Below, piece by piece: positions 43,023 to 51,900 of a stretch of 64,000 nt of DNA. The DNA is from Porticoccus sp. W117 (GTDB taxonomy: Bacteria; Pseudomonadota; Gammaproteobacteria; Pseudomonadales; Porticoccaceae). The notes below the pieces were generated by a model. It saw only the letters and a program-made list of their open reading frames with translations, was not told the origin of the DNA and searched no databases. Every line of letters begins with the position of its first letter. Positions within the stretch are counted from its first letter, which is position 1. The DNA lies in the NCBI RefSeq assembly GCF_030341905.1, contig NZ_JATAAF010000003.1, positions 62,001 to 126,000 of the forward strand. The letters are read 5' to 3'. A program made the translations under genes and the position numbers.

Positions 43023-45461
43023 GTGTCACCGAATGCATTACAACTCAAGCGCAGGGGACTAAAAGCAGCGCAGGACGCAGTGCTGGATTATTCCCGCGAT
43101 AACCTGCCGGAATTTTTTTCCAACTTGATGGACGAGCTCATCGACCTCACTGAGCAGGGGGCGTTTGTTGGCTCCAAACACGAATACTTCTACGCCGGCT
43201 CCAAAATCAAGGATTCCGCCGGCGCCATAACCGACAGTTTTGTCGAGCACTTTAAGACCACGTTCAAAAAATTCGCGGCCCGCTCTCTGGAAGACGCTGA
43301 AGCGCTGTTGGATAAAGAGCAGGAGTCGTCCCTCGCCCTGATCGAGGAAGAAGACCTGGAAGAACGGGTCACGCTCACCACCATCAAGCAGCGCGCCGAA
43401 GGGCGTTTTCGCGATGCGCTGTGGGCACTCAATCAGCGGGTGTCGATACTCAATGACGGCATCCCGGTGGATGAGAAGCTCAACCCGCTGGCGCCGGGGC
43501 GCTTTTGCCTGGCAATTCGCGACAGTCTGCGCCAGATCGATATTTCCACCGATACCCGCATCGAAGTGTACCGGGTGTTTGATCGCCTGGTGATGGATCG
43601 TCTGGGGCGCATCTACCAACAGGCCAACGACGAACTGGCGCAGCTTCATGTGTTGCCCAACTTGCGTCATTCGGTGGTGAAAGCGCCAGAACGGGGCTTC
43701 TCGCCCCCAAGTGGCGGTGCTATGCCGGGTGCAGATGGAGGAGAATTACCCGACGAGTCGGCTGAAGGCTGGCTGAGCGGAGCAGTACAACACCATATGC
43801 CGCCTCACCCCGGAGTGGCGCCACAGCCGACCTACCACGGTCAGCTGTTTGCCAATATTTCTGCTTTGCAGGACCAAGTGCAATGGGTGGTAGACCCCAC
43901 TGGCCAGGTGGCTGCGGATGGTCAGGCTCACGTAGTGCCTCAAGTAACCTTTGGTGGCGGCGTGGGGCTGGATGCTGGCGGCGTTGGCGGTGGCACTATC
44001 GGCCTCAGTGGCCTGCCGGTGATGAATTATTCCGGAACCGACTTCAGCCAGGCTTTGCACAGCCTGCAACAACGAGACCTTCAGATAGCCCAGCAAGGAT
44101 TTGCCGATGCCAGCGGCGTGATGATGCCGCGAGCGGTGGCCCCGGTTGGCAACAATATTGTCAAGCAGCTCAGGGAGTTACTGGGCCATGACAAGCACGA
44201 AGAAACTGATATTAAAGTGGCGGACCAGAAAACCATCGACCTGGTGGGCATGGTGTTCCGCTACATGCTCAACGACGATCTGGTTCCCCACGAAATAAAG
44301 ACCCTGCTCAGCTATCTGCATATGCCCTTCCTGAAAGTGGCCTGTGCTGACCGCGAGTTGTTCGCCAAGTCTGAACACCCGGCGCGGCAACTGCTTAACC
44401 GCCTGGCGGAAGCGGGCACCCGCTGGACCGGTGAGGGCAAAAAAGACAGCCATAACGTTTTTGGCCATATCAAGGAAATCGTTGAGCGCTTGCTGGAGTA
44501 CACCGGTGAAGATGTACAACCGTTTGAAAACGAGTTAATCGCCTTCAACCAGTTCCTCAAGCGCATGGAGGCGAAAGCGGAGTTGATGGAAAAACGGGTG
44601 GCGGAGCAGGCGCAAGGTGAGGCGCGCCTGCAAAAAGCCAAGGATAAAGTGCGCGTCAAGGTCAAGGAGATGATCGACAAGCGCGATCTGCCGTCGCCAT
44701 TGTTGGTATTCCTGTTGCAGCCCTGGACCGACTACCTGGTGTTCCTGTTGGTGCGTCACGGCGGTGACTCTCAGGAACTGAAATTGGGCGTGAAAGTGAT
44801 TCGCGACCTGTTTAAGGGGCTCGAAACCGAAGGCGACGAGCGCAAGATCAAACGCTGGAAAAGTGGTTACTCAAGGCTCAAAGAGCGCATTGAACAGGGC
44901 TTTGAAGCCATTGGCTATGACGAGAAAAGTCGCAAGGAATTGATTGCAGAAATGGAACAGGTGTTTGATAAATCCCTGCAGAAAAAGCGCGTGCGCCCGG
45001 CCACCAAGAAAGAGAAAAAACGCCTGGTGGAAGAGTACGAGGAAGATATGTTCAATCTCTTCCAGCAGCAGAACCAGCTGTCGGACAACGAAAAGCAGTA
45101 TCTCGATCAGTTGCAGAATGTTTCCATCGGTACCTGGTTTGAAGGTGCCGAAGGCAAACGGGAAAAAGTCTCCTGGTTTAACCTGGACACCATGCAATTC
45201 CTGTTTGTGGATCACCGCGGCCACCGCACCGGATTGCGCTCCGGCGTGGAATTGGCGCAGATGCTGGCAGCCGGTGAATTGAGCGTGATAGAAATGGACG
45301 ACCGCCCACTGATCGACCGCTCGCTGGAGCAGATATACGCCGATCTGTGCGGTGCTCAGGATCAGCTGAAAGGCGCTGAAGAGGAAGAGTCCGAACTGCA
45401 AGAACTGAACTCCGAAGGTTCTGATGAAGATAACAGCAATTCTCAAGAGAAGGCCAGCTGA
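43023..45461 (+). CDS. DUF1631 protein, paralogue A
   Basis: 812 residues starting at GTG with GGGGAG upstream; a TATAAT hexamer lies at 42980. The N-terminal region (1-220) holds helices and EEEDLEERVTLTTIKQRAEG. A Gly/Pro-rich low-complexity linker follows (about 222-345). Then the conserved core: DLVGMVFRYMLNDDLVPHEI, KTLLSYLHMPFLKVACADRE, HPARQLLNRLAEAGTRW. A charged coiled-coil region leads to the C-terminal block GTWFEGAEGKREKVSWFNLD, QFLFVDHRGHRTGLRSGVEL. DUF1631 has no established activity. In databases it has been misnamed thymidine phosphorylase. No signal peptide, so cytoplasmic. First gene of a five-gene array. Confidence 0.88.
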   Translation: MSPNALQLKRRGLKAAQDAVLDYSRDNLPEFFSNLMDELIDLTEQGAFVGSKHEYFYAGSKIKDSAGAITDSFVEHFKTTFKKFAARSLEDAEALLDKEQESSLALIEEEDLEERVTLTTIKQRAEGRFRDALWALNQRVSILNDGIPVDEKLNPLAPGRFCLAIRDSLRQIDISTDTRIEVYRVFDRLVMDRLGRIYQQANDELAQLHVLPNLRHSVVKAPERGFSPPSGGAMPGADGGELPDESAEGWLSGAVQHHMPPHPGVAPQPTYHGQLFANISALQDQVQWVVDPTGQVAADGQAHVVPQVTFGGGVGLDAGGVGGGTIGLSGLPVMNYSGTDFSQALHSLQQRDLQIAQQGFADASGVMMPRAVAPVGNNIVKQLRELLGHDKHEETDIKVADQKTIDLVGMVFRYMLNDDLVPHEIKTLLSYLHMPFLKVACADRELFAKSEHPARQLLNRLAEAGTRWTGEGKKDSHNVFGHIKEIVERLLEYTGEDVQPFENELIAFNQFLKRMEAKAELMEKRVAEQAQGEARLQKAKDKVRVKVKEMIDKRDLPSPLLVFLLQPWTDYLVFLLVRHGGDSQELKLGVKVIRDLFKGLETEGDERKIKRWKSGYSRLKERIEQGFEAIGYDEKSRKELIAEMEQVFDKSLQKKRVRPATKKEKKRLVEEYEEDMFNLFQQQNQLSDNEKQYLDQLQNVSIGTWFEGAEGKREKVSWFNLDTMQFLFVDHRGHRTGLRSGVELAQMLAAGELSVIEMDDRPLIDRSLEQIYADLCGAQDQLKGAEEEESELQELNSEGSDEDNSNSQEKAS

Positions 45462-45486
45462 CGCCGATACAACACCATGAACCGAA

Positions 45487-47529
45487 ATGGCTAAACCAAC
45501 TGACGAGCAAGCAAACCCGGCCACTGCCGTAGCGGAAAACGGCATGGCAGTGCTGCGCCTGCTCGCCAGCCAGCGGCCGAGGGAGCTGTTCACCGGCTTT
45601 CAAAAGCAGCTGCTTGGCCAGATATCTCAGGCCATGGGTCAGGCGGAGCCACGCCGCCGCGCCATTTTGGAGCGAGTCTATCGGGCGCTCAGCGCTATGC
45701 CCAACCAGCTGCTGCAAGACATCTACCACTACCTGCACAGTGCCCTGGATCAGTTCGCCAATAATTGCCTGGTGAGCAGTGATGCCGCTCTGCGTGCCAA
45801 TGTCTCCTCTGAAAGCACTCCCCTCGAAAACAAGAGCTTGAGCCTGGTAAGCCCGGAACTGTCGGAGGAGCAGGCGCTGATCACCAGCTTGCGACAGCGT
45901 GCCGACAGCCGCTACCAGGAGTTGTTGTGGGCGCTGAACAAACAGATGGCGCAGATTTCCGGGGGCAGTGCCTATCCGGACGGCAACCCGCTGGCGCCGG
46001 TGCGTTTTTGCCTGGCGTTGCGCCACGGTCTCGATAAAGCCGGTGTTGAGCTGCCGGTGAAAAAAATCATCTACCGCCTGTTTGACGACGCGGTGCTGGC
46101 ACAGCTGGAACCGTTTTATCAGCAAATGAGCGATGGCCTGAAAGTGGTGGGCATTACGGCGGAACAGCATTTTGATGTGGTGAAAGCACCGCTTCATCAG
46201 GATGATCCTCGACAGCCCCCCATACACAACAGTCAGAACGAATTCATATCCGACCAGCCAGCTTTTAGCACTCCTGAGCCACTTACCTCTGTTCCTCCTG
46301 CAGTGGACCACAGCGGCGACAATCTGTTGCAGCAACTCACCACGCTGCTGGGTAACGGCCAGATGGTGCTGCACGAAAGTCACCGCCATACCATAGAGAT
46401 AGTGGATGGGGTGATGGCGGAGTTTTCCCGCAACAGCCGCCTTGGCACAGAAGTAAAGGCATTGTTCAGCCTGTTGCATATGCCGCTGCTCAAAGTGGCA
46501 CTGGTGGACCCGGAGCAATTCCAGCAAATGAACCACCCGGCGCGACAGTTGCTGGTGGACATGGTGGAAGCAGCCACCGACTGGCTGCAGGGGGAGCAGC
46601 GGGAAGTAGCAGTGTTTCACCATATTCGTGGCGCTGTAGAGCGCCTGCTGCGCAATACCAGCGTAGACAGCAATGCCTTTGCCGAAGAGCGCGACAACCT
46701 CCGCCAGCAGATCAGCCAGTTGCATCGCAAAAAACGCCAACAGGCCCGGCGCAGTGGCGACCGAAAATATCGGTCAGGTGCCAGGAATGAAGCCAGAGGT
46801 GAATCCGTTGCCGCAGCGCTGCGTCGCCGCATTGGCAAACAGGCATTGCCAGAAGCCATCAGCGAATTGCTCCATGGTCATTGGACCGACTACCTGAAAT
46901 CCCTGGCCATCGAACTGGGCAGCGAATGCCATCAGAACAGCCGTTGGCAAGACGCCCTCAGCGTGGTGGATGACTTGCTTTGGGGATTGCAGATTAACCC
47001 GCAAAACCGCAAAGAAAGTCAGCGCTGGCGCCAGAATTACCTGTGGCTGGAAGCGGTGCTGGCCAGCGGCCTGGATCACCTGAGCCTGGACAGCGGCCAG
47101 TGCCAACGGCTGCTGTCGGCGGTGCGTGGCGAGTACAGAGGCTTGTTGGAAAGTCGCCGTGCTGTGGAACGTGCCAGTGCGGACGTCACCCCCTTGCCGG
47201 ACAAGCCGTTACAGGAGCCTCAAGCGCAAGAGTCGGATTCGGCCATGAGCGCTGAGCAGTGGCGTGAGAAGTTATCGGACATAGAGCTCGACAGCTGGCT
47301 GAATTTTGCCAGTGGCCGCCGTGAGCAACTGGTATGGCGCAACCTGCGTACGTTGCAGTTTGAATTCCGCGATCCGGACAGCGGCAAAAGCAGCATCCGC
47401 ACCGGCGATGACTTGGCGCGCTTGCTGGCTGAGCAAACCGCCACTTTGGAACCTGCGGGAGAAACCGCAGAAACGCAACAAACCCGTTCTGCGAAAGTTG
47501 TACGGGGCGTTAACTACATCGCCAAATAG
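45487..47529 (+). CDS. DUF1631 protein, paralogue B (shorter, diverged)
   Basis: 680 residues, 25 bp after paralogue A. It aligns with A and C throughout (EQALITSLRQRADSRYQELL; EVKALFSLLHMPLLKVALVD; HPARQLLVDMVEAATDW; C-terminal LDSWLNFASGRREQLVWRNL) but lacks the Gly/Pro-rich linker and has many substitutions. The central D-L-V-G-M block of A and C becomes E-I-V-D-G. A basic patch (HRKKRQQARRSGDRKYR) follows the core. It may be a partner subunit rather than a redundant copy. Function unknown. Confidence 0.85.
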   Translation: MAKPTDEQANPATAVAENGMAVLRLLASQRPRELFTGFQKQLLGQISQAMGQAEPRRRAILERVYRALSAMPNQLLQDIYHYLHSALDQFANNCLVSSDAALRANVSSESTPLENKSLSLVSPELSEEQALITSLRQRADSRYQELLWALNKQMAQISGGSAYPDGNPLAPVRFCLALRHGLDKAGVELPVKKIIYRLFDDAVLAQLEPFYQQMSDGLKVVGITAEQHFDVVKAPLHQDDPRQPPIHNSQNEFISDQPAFSTPEPLTSVPPAVDHSGDNLLQQLTTLLGNGQMVLHESHRHTIEIVDGVMAEFSRNSRLGTEVKALFSLLHMPLLKVALVDPEQFQQMNHPARQLLVDMVEAATDWLQGEQREVAVFHHIRGAVERLLRNTSVDSNAFAEERDNLRQQISQLHRKKRQQARRSGDRKYRSGARNEARGESVAAALRRRIGKQALPEAISELLHGHWTDYLKSLAIELGSECHQNSRWQDALSVVDDLLWGLQINPQNRKESQRWRQNYLWLEAVLASGLDHLSLDSGQCQRLLSAVRGEYRGLLESRRAVERASADVTPLPDKPLQEPQAQESDSAMSAEQWREKLSDIELDSWLNFASGRREQLVWRNLRTLQFEFRDPDSGKSSIRTGDDLARLLAEQTATLEPAGETAETQQTRSAKVVRGVNYIAK

Positions 47530-47546
47530 TGGAGGCGGAGCGGTAC

Positions 47547-47873
47547 ATGAATCAGCAAAACGACCAGCGCCGCTACCATCGTCACGAGATCAGCGGCGAA
47601 ATAGAGGCGTACTTGCAGGGAAGTAACACGAAAGTCGGCAAATTGGTGAATGTGCACCGGGAGGGGCTGTTGCTGGAATGCCCCAGGGCGCTTATTCCGG
47701 AGCAGATATACAACTTGCGCTTTACCATGACCGGCGAGGTCACTATGCCGTGGATTGAACTGGACGCCAAATGCCTGTGGATGGCGCGTGAGGATAATGG
47801 TTTCCGTTGCGGTTGCCTTATAGTAGACATTGAACGGCAAGCGCTGACAGTGCTTCGGCAGCTTGATCTGTGA
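47547..47873 (+). CDS. PilZ-like domain protein A, degenerate motifs
   Basis: 108 residues from ATG 47547 (GGAGG upstream; the gene almost touches the DUF1631-B stop). It has the PilZ outline: basic NDQRRYHRHEISGEIEAYL at the start, GKLVNVHREGLLLECP, then beta strands to the end. PilZ domains bind cyclic di-GMP through RxxxR and D/NxSxxG. Here the first is present (RRYHR), but the second reads NVHREG, with His in place of Ser. Binding may be weak or altered. The neighbouring DUF1631 genes are the evident partners. Confidence 0.8.
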   Translation: MNQQNDQRRYHRHEISGEIEAYLQGSNTKVGKLVNVHREGLLLECPRALIPEQIYNLRFTMTGEVTMPWIELDAKCLWMAREDNGFRCGCLIVDIERQALTVLRQLDL

Positions 47874-48005
47874 GTCGGTCGATGTTTGTTAGCAGTACAG
47901 TGGGTTAGGCTGGATGCCGAATAGAGTATAGGGTGGGGTCGCGAAGCGTCACCCACCATCGGGTTGAATGAATACCAAAATCATAGAGCCGTAAGGCCGG
48001 AAGAT

Positions 48006-50303
48006 ATGCAAGCACAGCAGATAACAAGCAAAGGGGTGGATGCAGCGCTGGGGGTTGTGCGCCAGCATTCCATTGAATTGCTGGACAAATACTTCGAGAA
48101 ACTGCTCAACGAGCTGATTGAGTGCTCCCAGAGCAGCACCTTTGTTGGCAGTCAGCACGAATATTTCTACGCCCGTGCCAAAATCAGTCAGTCCCGCAAA
48201 GAAATTGCCAAGCGTTTTGTGGACTACCTGGAAACCACCTTCCAGCAATTCGCCAACCGCTCTCTGGTAAATGCAGACGAGTTGTTGGGGGCGGGCAATC
48301 CCAGCCTGTCACTGGTGGAAGAAGACGCGCTGGAAGAACGGGTTATTCTCACCACCATTCGCCAGCGGGCGGAATCCCGTTACAGCGACGTCATGTGGTC
48401 ACTTAACCGGCGCTTTTCCGTGCTCAATGGTGGCCGCGAAGTCACCGACCAGACCAACCCGGTCGCCCCTTGCCGTTTCTGCTTTGCCCTCAAGCAAGGG
48501 TTGCAGAGCATTGATGTGTCCGCCGCTGCCAGAGCGGAAATCTACCGCATGTTCGAACGGGTGTTTGTGGATCACGTGGGCCGCATCTACAGCGAAGTGA
48601 ACAGTGCGCTTACCGACCTTGGCGTGTTGCCCAATCTGCGTCACGAAGTGGTTAAGGGCCGCGACGGTGGCGCGGCGATGGGTTCCGGGGCTGCTGCCCG
48701 GGCGTCTCATGTGCCGCCAAACATGTCGCCTAATGCAGACCCCAATATGCAGCCCCAGGCGGCGCCTGTTCAACCCGCTGCGGGTGCCTCCGCCGGTTGG
48801 TTGGGGGGTGGAGGTCGCACCAACCTCAATTACCACCAGCAGGTGTACCAGGATATATCGTCACTGCAAGATCAGTTGGCGGGCGTGCCAGCCGGTGCAC
48901 CGGCTGGCGCTGTTGCCGCAACACCAGGGGTTGCGGTTGGCGGAGTCAACTACAGCGTCAACGACCTGACCGCTGCCATCAACCAGATTCAGATGTCGGA
49001 TTGGGAAACGGCGCAACAGATACCCAGCAAACCAGCGGGCGGTGAAAACCTGCAGCCACGCCTGATCGCCCAAGTTACCGAGCTTTTGCTGCACCACCTC
49101 ACTGAATTGTTGGGTAGCGAAAAGGAACCGGCGTTCAAGGCCCCGGATCGCAAAACCATCGACCTGGTGGGCATGATCTTCGAATACATGCTCAACGACG
49201 ACCAGCTTCCGGACTCAGTGAAGGCATTGCTCAGCTACCTGCACACTCCGTTCCTGAAATTGGCTTTTGCCGATAGCGACTTTTTTGAGCAGAACGAACA
49301 CCCGGCACGGCAACTCCTCAACCGCCTTGCGGAAGCTGGTACCCGCTGGGTAAACCGCGATGGCACCAGTGAATACGGCGTATACGGTCGCATTCGCGAA
49401 GCAGTGGAGCGACTGCTCAAAGATGTGAGTGAAGATACCCGCCCGTTCACCGAAGAACTGCTGTCATTCAACACCTTTATCAAACGGGTGGAGCTGAAAA
49501 TCACCACCCGCGAAAAACGCGCTACCGAACAGGCCAAGGGCGAAGACCGCATGCAAGAGGTCAAAGACCAGGTGCATGACACCGTGCAGCAGGCCATTGG
49601 CAAACGCGACCTGCCCAGCGCCATTTTGATGTTCCTGTTGCAGCCCTGGTCCGATTACATGGCCTTTGTACTGCTGCGCTTTGGCGACGAGTCGGAGCAA
49701 TGGCAGGAGGCCCAGGATGTGATTGACGACCTGCTCTGGGGCTTGGCCCTGGGTGAGGACGAAGAACAGAAGCGCAAGTGGAAAGAACATTACCCGGAGC
49801 TGGAAGCGAACATCGCCAAAGGCTTTGACTGCATTGGCTACGATGAAGGCCGACGCCGTAAAATGACCTCTGCCATGGACTATGTGTACGAGCTTTACTT
49901 ACAGGGCCTGGCAGCGCGCCCGGCACCGGCAGAAGTGCGCAAAAAACTCACCGACAGCAGCGAGCGCGGCAAAACGCCGGAACAGCAAACCGCTGACCTC
50001 AACGATGCCGAGCGTCAGCACCTGGACGTACTGGAAAAAATATCCTTTGGAACCTGGTTCGATATGGGCGACGGCAAGCGGGAAAAAGTGGTGTGGTACA
50101 ACCTGCGCACCATGCAATTCCTGTTCGTCAACCAGAGTGGCCACCGCACCGGCATGCGCACCGGTGAAGAACTGGCGCGGCTGATGGACGCCGGCACTAT
50201 TCGCATTGTCGACAGCGAAGAAGACAAACCACTCGTGGACAGAACTCTGGAACAGATACGCGCCGACCTCAGCGCCAGTGCCCAACAGGCCAACGCTGGC
50301 TGA
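48006..50303 (+). CDS. DUF1631 protein, paralogue C
   Basis: 765 residues from ATG 48006, with GGAAG close upstream. An in-frame TTG at 47964 could extend it to 779, so the start is uncertain. It is closest to paralogue A: EEDALEERVILTTIRQRAES, DLVGMIFEYMLNDDQLPDSV, KALLSYLHTPFLKLAFADSD, HPARQLLNRLAEAGTRW, and C-terminal GTWFDMGDGKREKVVWYNLR and QFLFVNQSGHRTGMRTGEEL. An Ala/Pro/Gly-rich linker sits at about 225-310. The charged region before the C-terminal block is predicted to coil. Cytoplasmic, function unknown. Confidence 0.87.
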   Translation: MQAQQITSKGVDAALGVVRQHSIELLDKYFEKLLNELIECSQSSTFVGSQHEYFYARAKISQSRKEIAKRFVDYLETTFQQFANRSLVNADELLGAGNPSLSLVEEDALEERVILTTIRQRAESRYSDVMWSLNRRFSVLNGGREVTDQTNPVAPCRFCFALKQGLQSIDVSAAARAEIYRMFERVFVDHVGRIYSEVNSALTDLGVLPNLRHEVVKGRDGGAAMGSGAAARASHVPPNMSPNADPNMQPQAAPVQPAAGASAGWLGGGGRTNLNYHQQVYQDISSLQDQLAGVPAGAPAGAVAATPGVAVGGVNYSVNDLTAAINQIQMSDWETAQQIPSKPAGGENLQPRLIAQVTELLLHHLTELLGSEKEPAFKAPDRKTIDLVGMIFEYMLNDDQLPDSVKALLSYLHTPFLKLAFADSDFFEQNEHPARQLLNRLAEAGTRWVNRDGTSEYGVYGRIREAVERLLKDVSEDTRPFTEELLSFNTFIKRVELKITTREKRATEQAKGEDRMQEVKDQVHDTVQQAIGKRDLPSAILMFLLQPWSDYMAFVLLRFGDESEQWQEAQDVIDDLLWGLALGEDEEQKRKWKEHYPELEANIAKGFDCIGYDEGRRRKMTSAMDYVYELYLQGLAARPAPAEVRKKLTDSSERGKTPEQQTADLNDAERQHLDVLEKISFGTWFDMGDGKREKVVWYNLRTMQFLFVNQSGHRTGMRTGEELARLMDAGTIRIVDSEEDKPLVDRTLEQIRADLSASAQQANAG

Positions 50304-50336
50304 CACCCAAACACCAACAAATAATAAGATACAAAT

Positions 50337-50678
50337 ATGACTACCGAAGAAAGCCAAAACCAAGAACGCCGCCGCCTTGAGCGCCACGAAGTCACCAGCC
50401 AGGTGGATGCGGTGGACAGCATTACCGGCCAATCCGTAGGCCGCCTTGTAGATATTCACAGTGAAGGTCTGATGCTGATTACCGGCGACCAGGTGGAAGT
50501 GGGCAATATCTACCAGCTCAGCCTGAAAAAAGACGGCAGCATTTGGCTGCAAGTGGGCGTCGACTGCCTGTGGAAAAACCCCGCCAATGGCGAAGGCCGC
50601 TACTGGGCGGGCTTTCGGGTAATTGATGCCAGCGACGAAGCGCTGGCGGAGTTGGAGAATTTGGGCATGGCGGTGTAA
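50337..50678 (+). CDS. PilZ-like domain protein B
   Basis: 113 residues, 33 bp after DUF1631-C. It starts with charged residues and RRRLERHEVTSQVDAVD, then VGRLVDIHSEGLMLITGDQV, where the usual DxSxxG reads DIHSEG. The pattern D/N-x-H-x-x-G is shared with PilZ-like A at 47547. The end is a typical PilZ beta half (WLQVGVDCLWKNPANGEG, YWAGFRVIDASDEAL). Probably a c-di-GMP-related or PilZ-derived adaptor serving DUF1631-C. Confidence 0.82.
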   Translation: MTTEESQNQERRRLERHEVTSQVDAVDSITGQSVGRLVDIHSEGLMLITGDQVEVGNIYQLSLKKDGSIWLQVGVDCLWKNPANGEGRYWAGFRVIDASDEALAELENLGMAV

Positions 50679-50693
50679 CTCCGCCATTCCCGT

Positions 50694-50775
50694 CATTGCG
50701 AGCGCAGCGAAGCAATCTCCTGCGCTTATAATTTTTCTATATTAAATACGCTGTTCCCGCGCAGGCGGGGCTCCA
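50694..50775. repeat. Composite of two repeat fragments
   Basis: GTCATTGCGAGCGCAGCGAA (from 50694) belongs to the 31666 repeat family. TTCCCGCGCAGGCGGGGCTC (near 50755-50774) belongs to the 10235 family. They lie together between the PilZ gene and the next lipoprotein gene. Confidence 0.55.
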
Positions 50776-50794
50776 TAAAAACAAGGACGTTTCC

Positions 50795-51295
50795 ATGAAA
50801 ATCCTGAATTCAACCCCTTCCATTGTTCCTGGGCTGCTTCCCCTGTTGCGAGCTATCGCGGTGGGCTGCCTATGCGCGCTTTTTGTCGGCTGTGCTGACA
50901 ATAGCAACCGAGAGAAAAATTACGCGGAAGCCAGAGTGAAAATCAAACAGGGCAGCCACAATATAGAAATGGTGGCAATCGTCGAACGATACAAAGATCT
51001 CGAATGTAAGCCGGATGAGATATATCTGAAGTTGATTGAAATGTGCGACGGTTTGGAAAATTGCACTACCCTAAAATACGAATGCAAAGATCAGCTGAAT
51101 AAACGATATACAAAAATGTTTGCTAAGCAACCGACTACCAGCAAGTACCTTCATATGACCCATAACAAGACAGAGTTAAATGGTGTGGCCATATTTTGGG
51201 GGCTGACAGCGGATGAGTCTGCGCAGGTGTGCCAGATGACTAAGCAGCAGATTCTTAATAAGGGTGGTCGTGAAATTGATGCGGTTTGTATTTAA
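50795..51295 (+). CDS. Predicted lipoprotein, unrecognised
   Basis: 166 residues. Hydrophobic N-terminus with a lipobox (FVGC, Cys33), then a charged, mostly helical domain with six further Cys (LECKPDEIYLKLIEMCDGLE, NCTTLKYECKDQL, AQVCQMTKQQ, DAVCI at the end), suggesting disulfides in the periplasm. No family recognised. It starts a lower-G+C patch that runs to about 51840. Confidence 0.55.
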   Translation: MKILNSTPSIVPGLLPLLRAIAVGCLCALFVGCADNSNREKNYAEARVKIKQGSHNIEMVAIVERYKDLECKPDEIYLKLIEMCDGLENCTTLKYECKDQLNKRYTKMFAKQPTTSKYLHMTHNKTELNGVAIFWGLTADESAQVCQMTKQQILNKGGREIDAVCI

Positions 51296-51306
51296 AAAAA
51301 TGATAA

Positions 51307-51468
51307 CTTTTTCTAGTAATATCCTGTTCCTTTTATAAAAAGGAAGGCGGAGGCTGGTTGCTTAATGAAAAGCTATATGTAGTGCCCTATGGTCGAAAAG
51401 CTATTTGGGGAATTAAGCGTCCGTATCCAGAGATGGATATACTTATATTAAACCACGTCGCCTTATAA
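51307..51468 (+). pseudogene. Open stretch with protein-like sequence but no proper start; possible gene remnant
   Basis: A frame of 53 codons between two stops encodes WLLNEKLYVVPYGRKAIWG and continues KRPYPEMDILILNHVAL to the stop. It reads like the end of a real protein, but the only ATG lies about ten codons before the stop, and the upstream part is AT-rich noise after a stop at 51304. It may be the 3' end of a lost gene, for example a toxin C-terminus paired with the next ORF. Weak evidence. Confidence 0.25.
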
Positions 51469-51482
51469 GGTTATTGGATACG

Positions 51483-51836
51483 ATGGAAGTTGAAATAGAG
51501 CTAGGTGAGTTCGATACTGGGTTATATTCAGGATATGAATTCAATCAATCTGAAGGACGTGCTTGGTTAACAATCCATGTAGATGAAGTTGGTAACAAAA
51601 CAATCGAATTTGAAGGGGTAAGATACCACCAGTTTACAGAGCTTTACGCGTGTTCTTTTGAAATGGTAGATGCATATTTCAAATTAGTGAATCTTGGTCA
51701 AACACAGCAGTTAGTAAATTATTTGAAAATTATCGAATCAAGATGTGATAGTGCTCGAGACGTTACTCATTTCCGAATATTTTTAGATGAATCGGGCTGT
51801 TTTGATATATATGCTAGTAGCGCATCAAGTGCCTAA
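51483..51836 (+). CDS. Small acidic protein, unrecognised (possibly immunity-like)
   Basis: 117 residues from ATG 51483 (an in-frame TTG at 51474 is possible; AAGG lies upstream). Acidic and beta-rich at the start (VEIELGEFDTGLYSGYEF, AWLTIHVDEVGNKTIEFEGV), helical in the middle (EMVDAYFKLVNLG, QLVNYLKIIESR), with the end FRIFLDESGCFDIYAS. The composition is lower in G+C than its neighbours. Size, acidity and position after a gene remnant resemble immunity proteins of contact-dependent toxins, but no motif proves it. Confidence 0.5.
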   Translation: MEVEIELGEFDTGLYSGYEFNQSEGRAWLTIHVDEVGNKTIEFEGVRYHQFTELYACSFEMVDAYFKLVNLGQTQQLVNYLKIIESRCDSARDVTHFRIFLDESGCFDIYASSASSA

Positions 51837-51900
51837 CAGGTCAGTATGCACGCCCGCGAAGTAGGCTGGATTCGCAACGAGTTGCCCGCCGGTTTTGTGG

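Noticed and set aside
45178-46740. Open frame of 520 codons on the minus strand across DUF1631-A and -B
   Set aside because: It spans two sense genes and their junction. The His/Gln-rich translation is the usual mirror of the sense codons.
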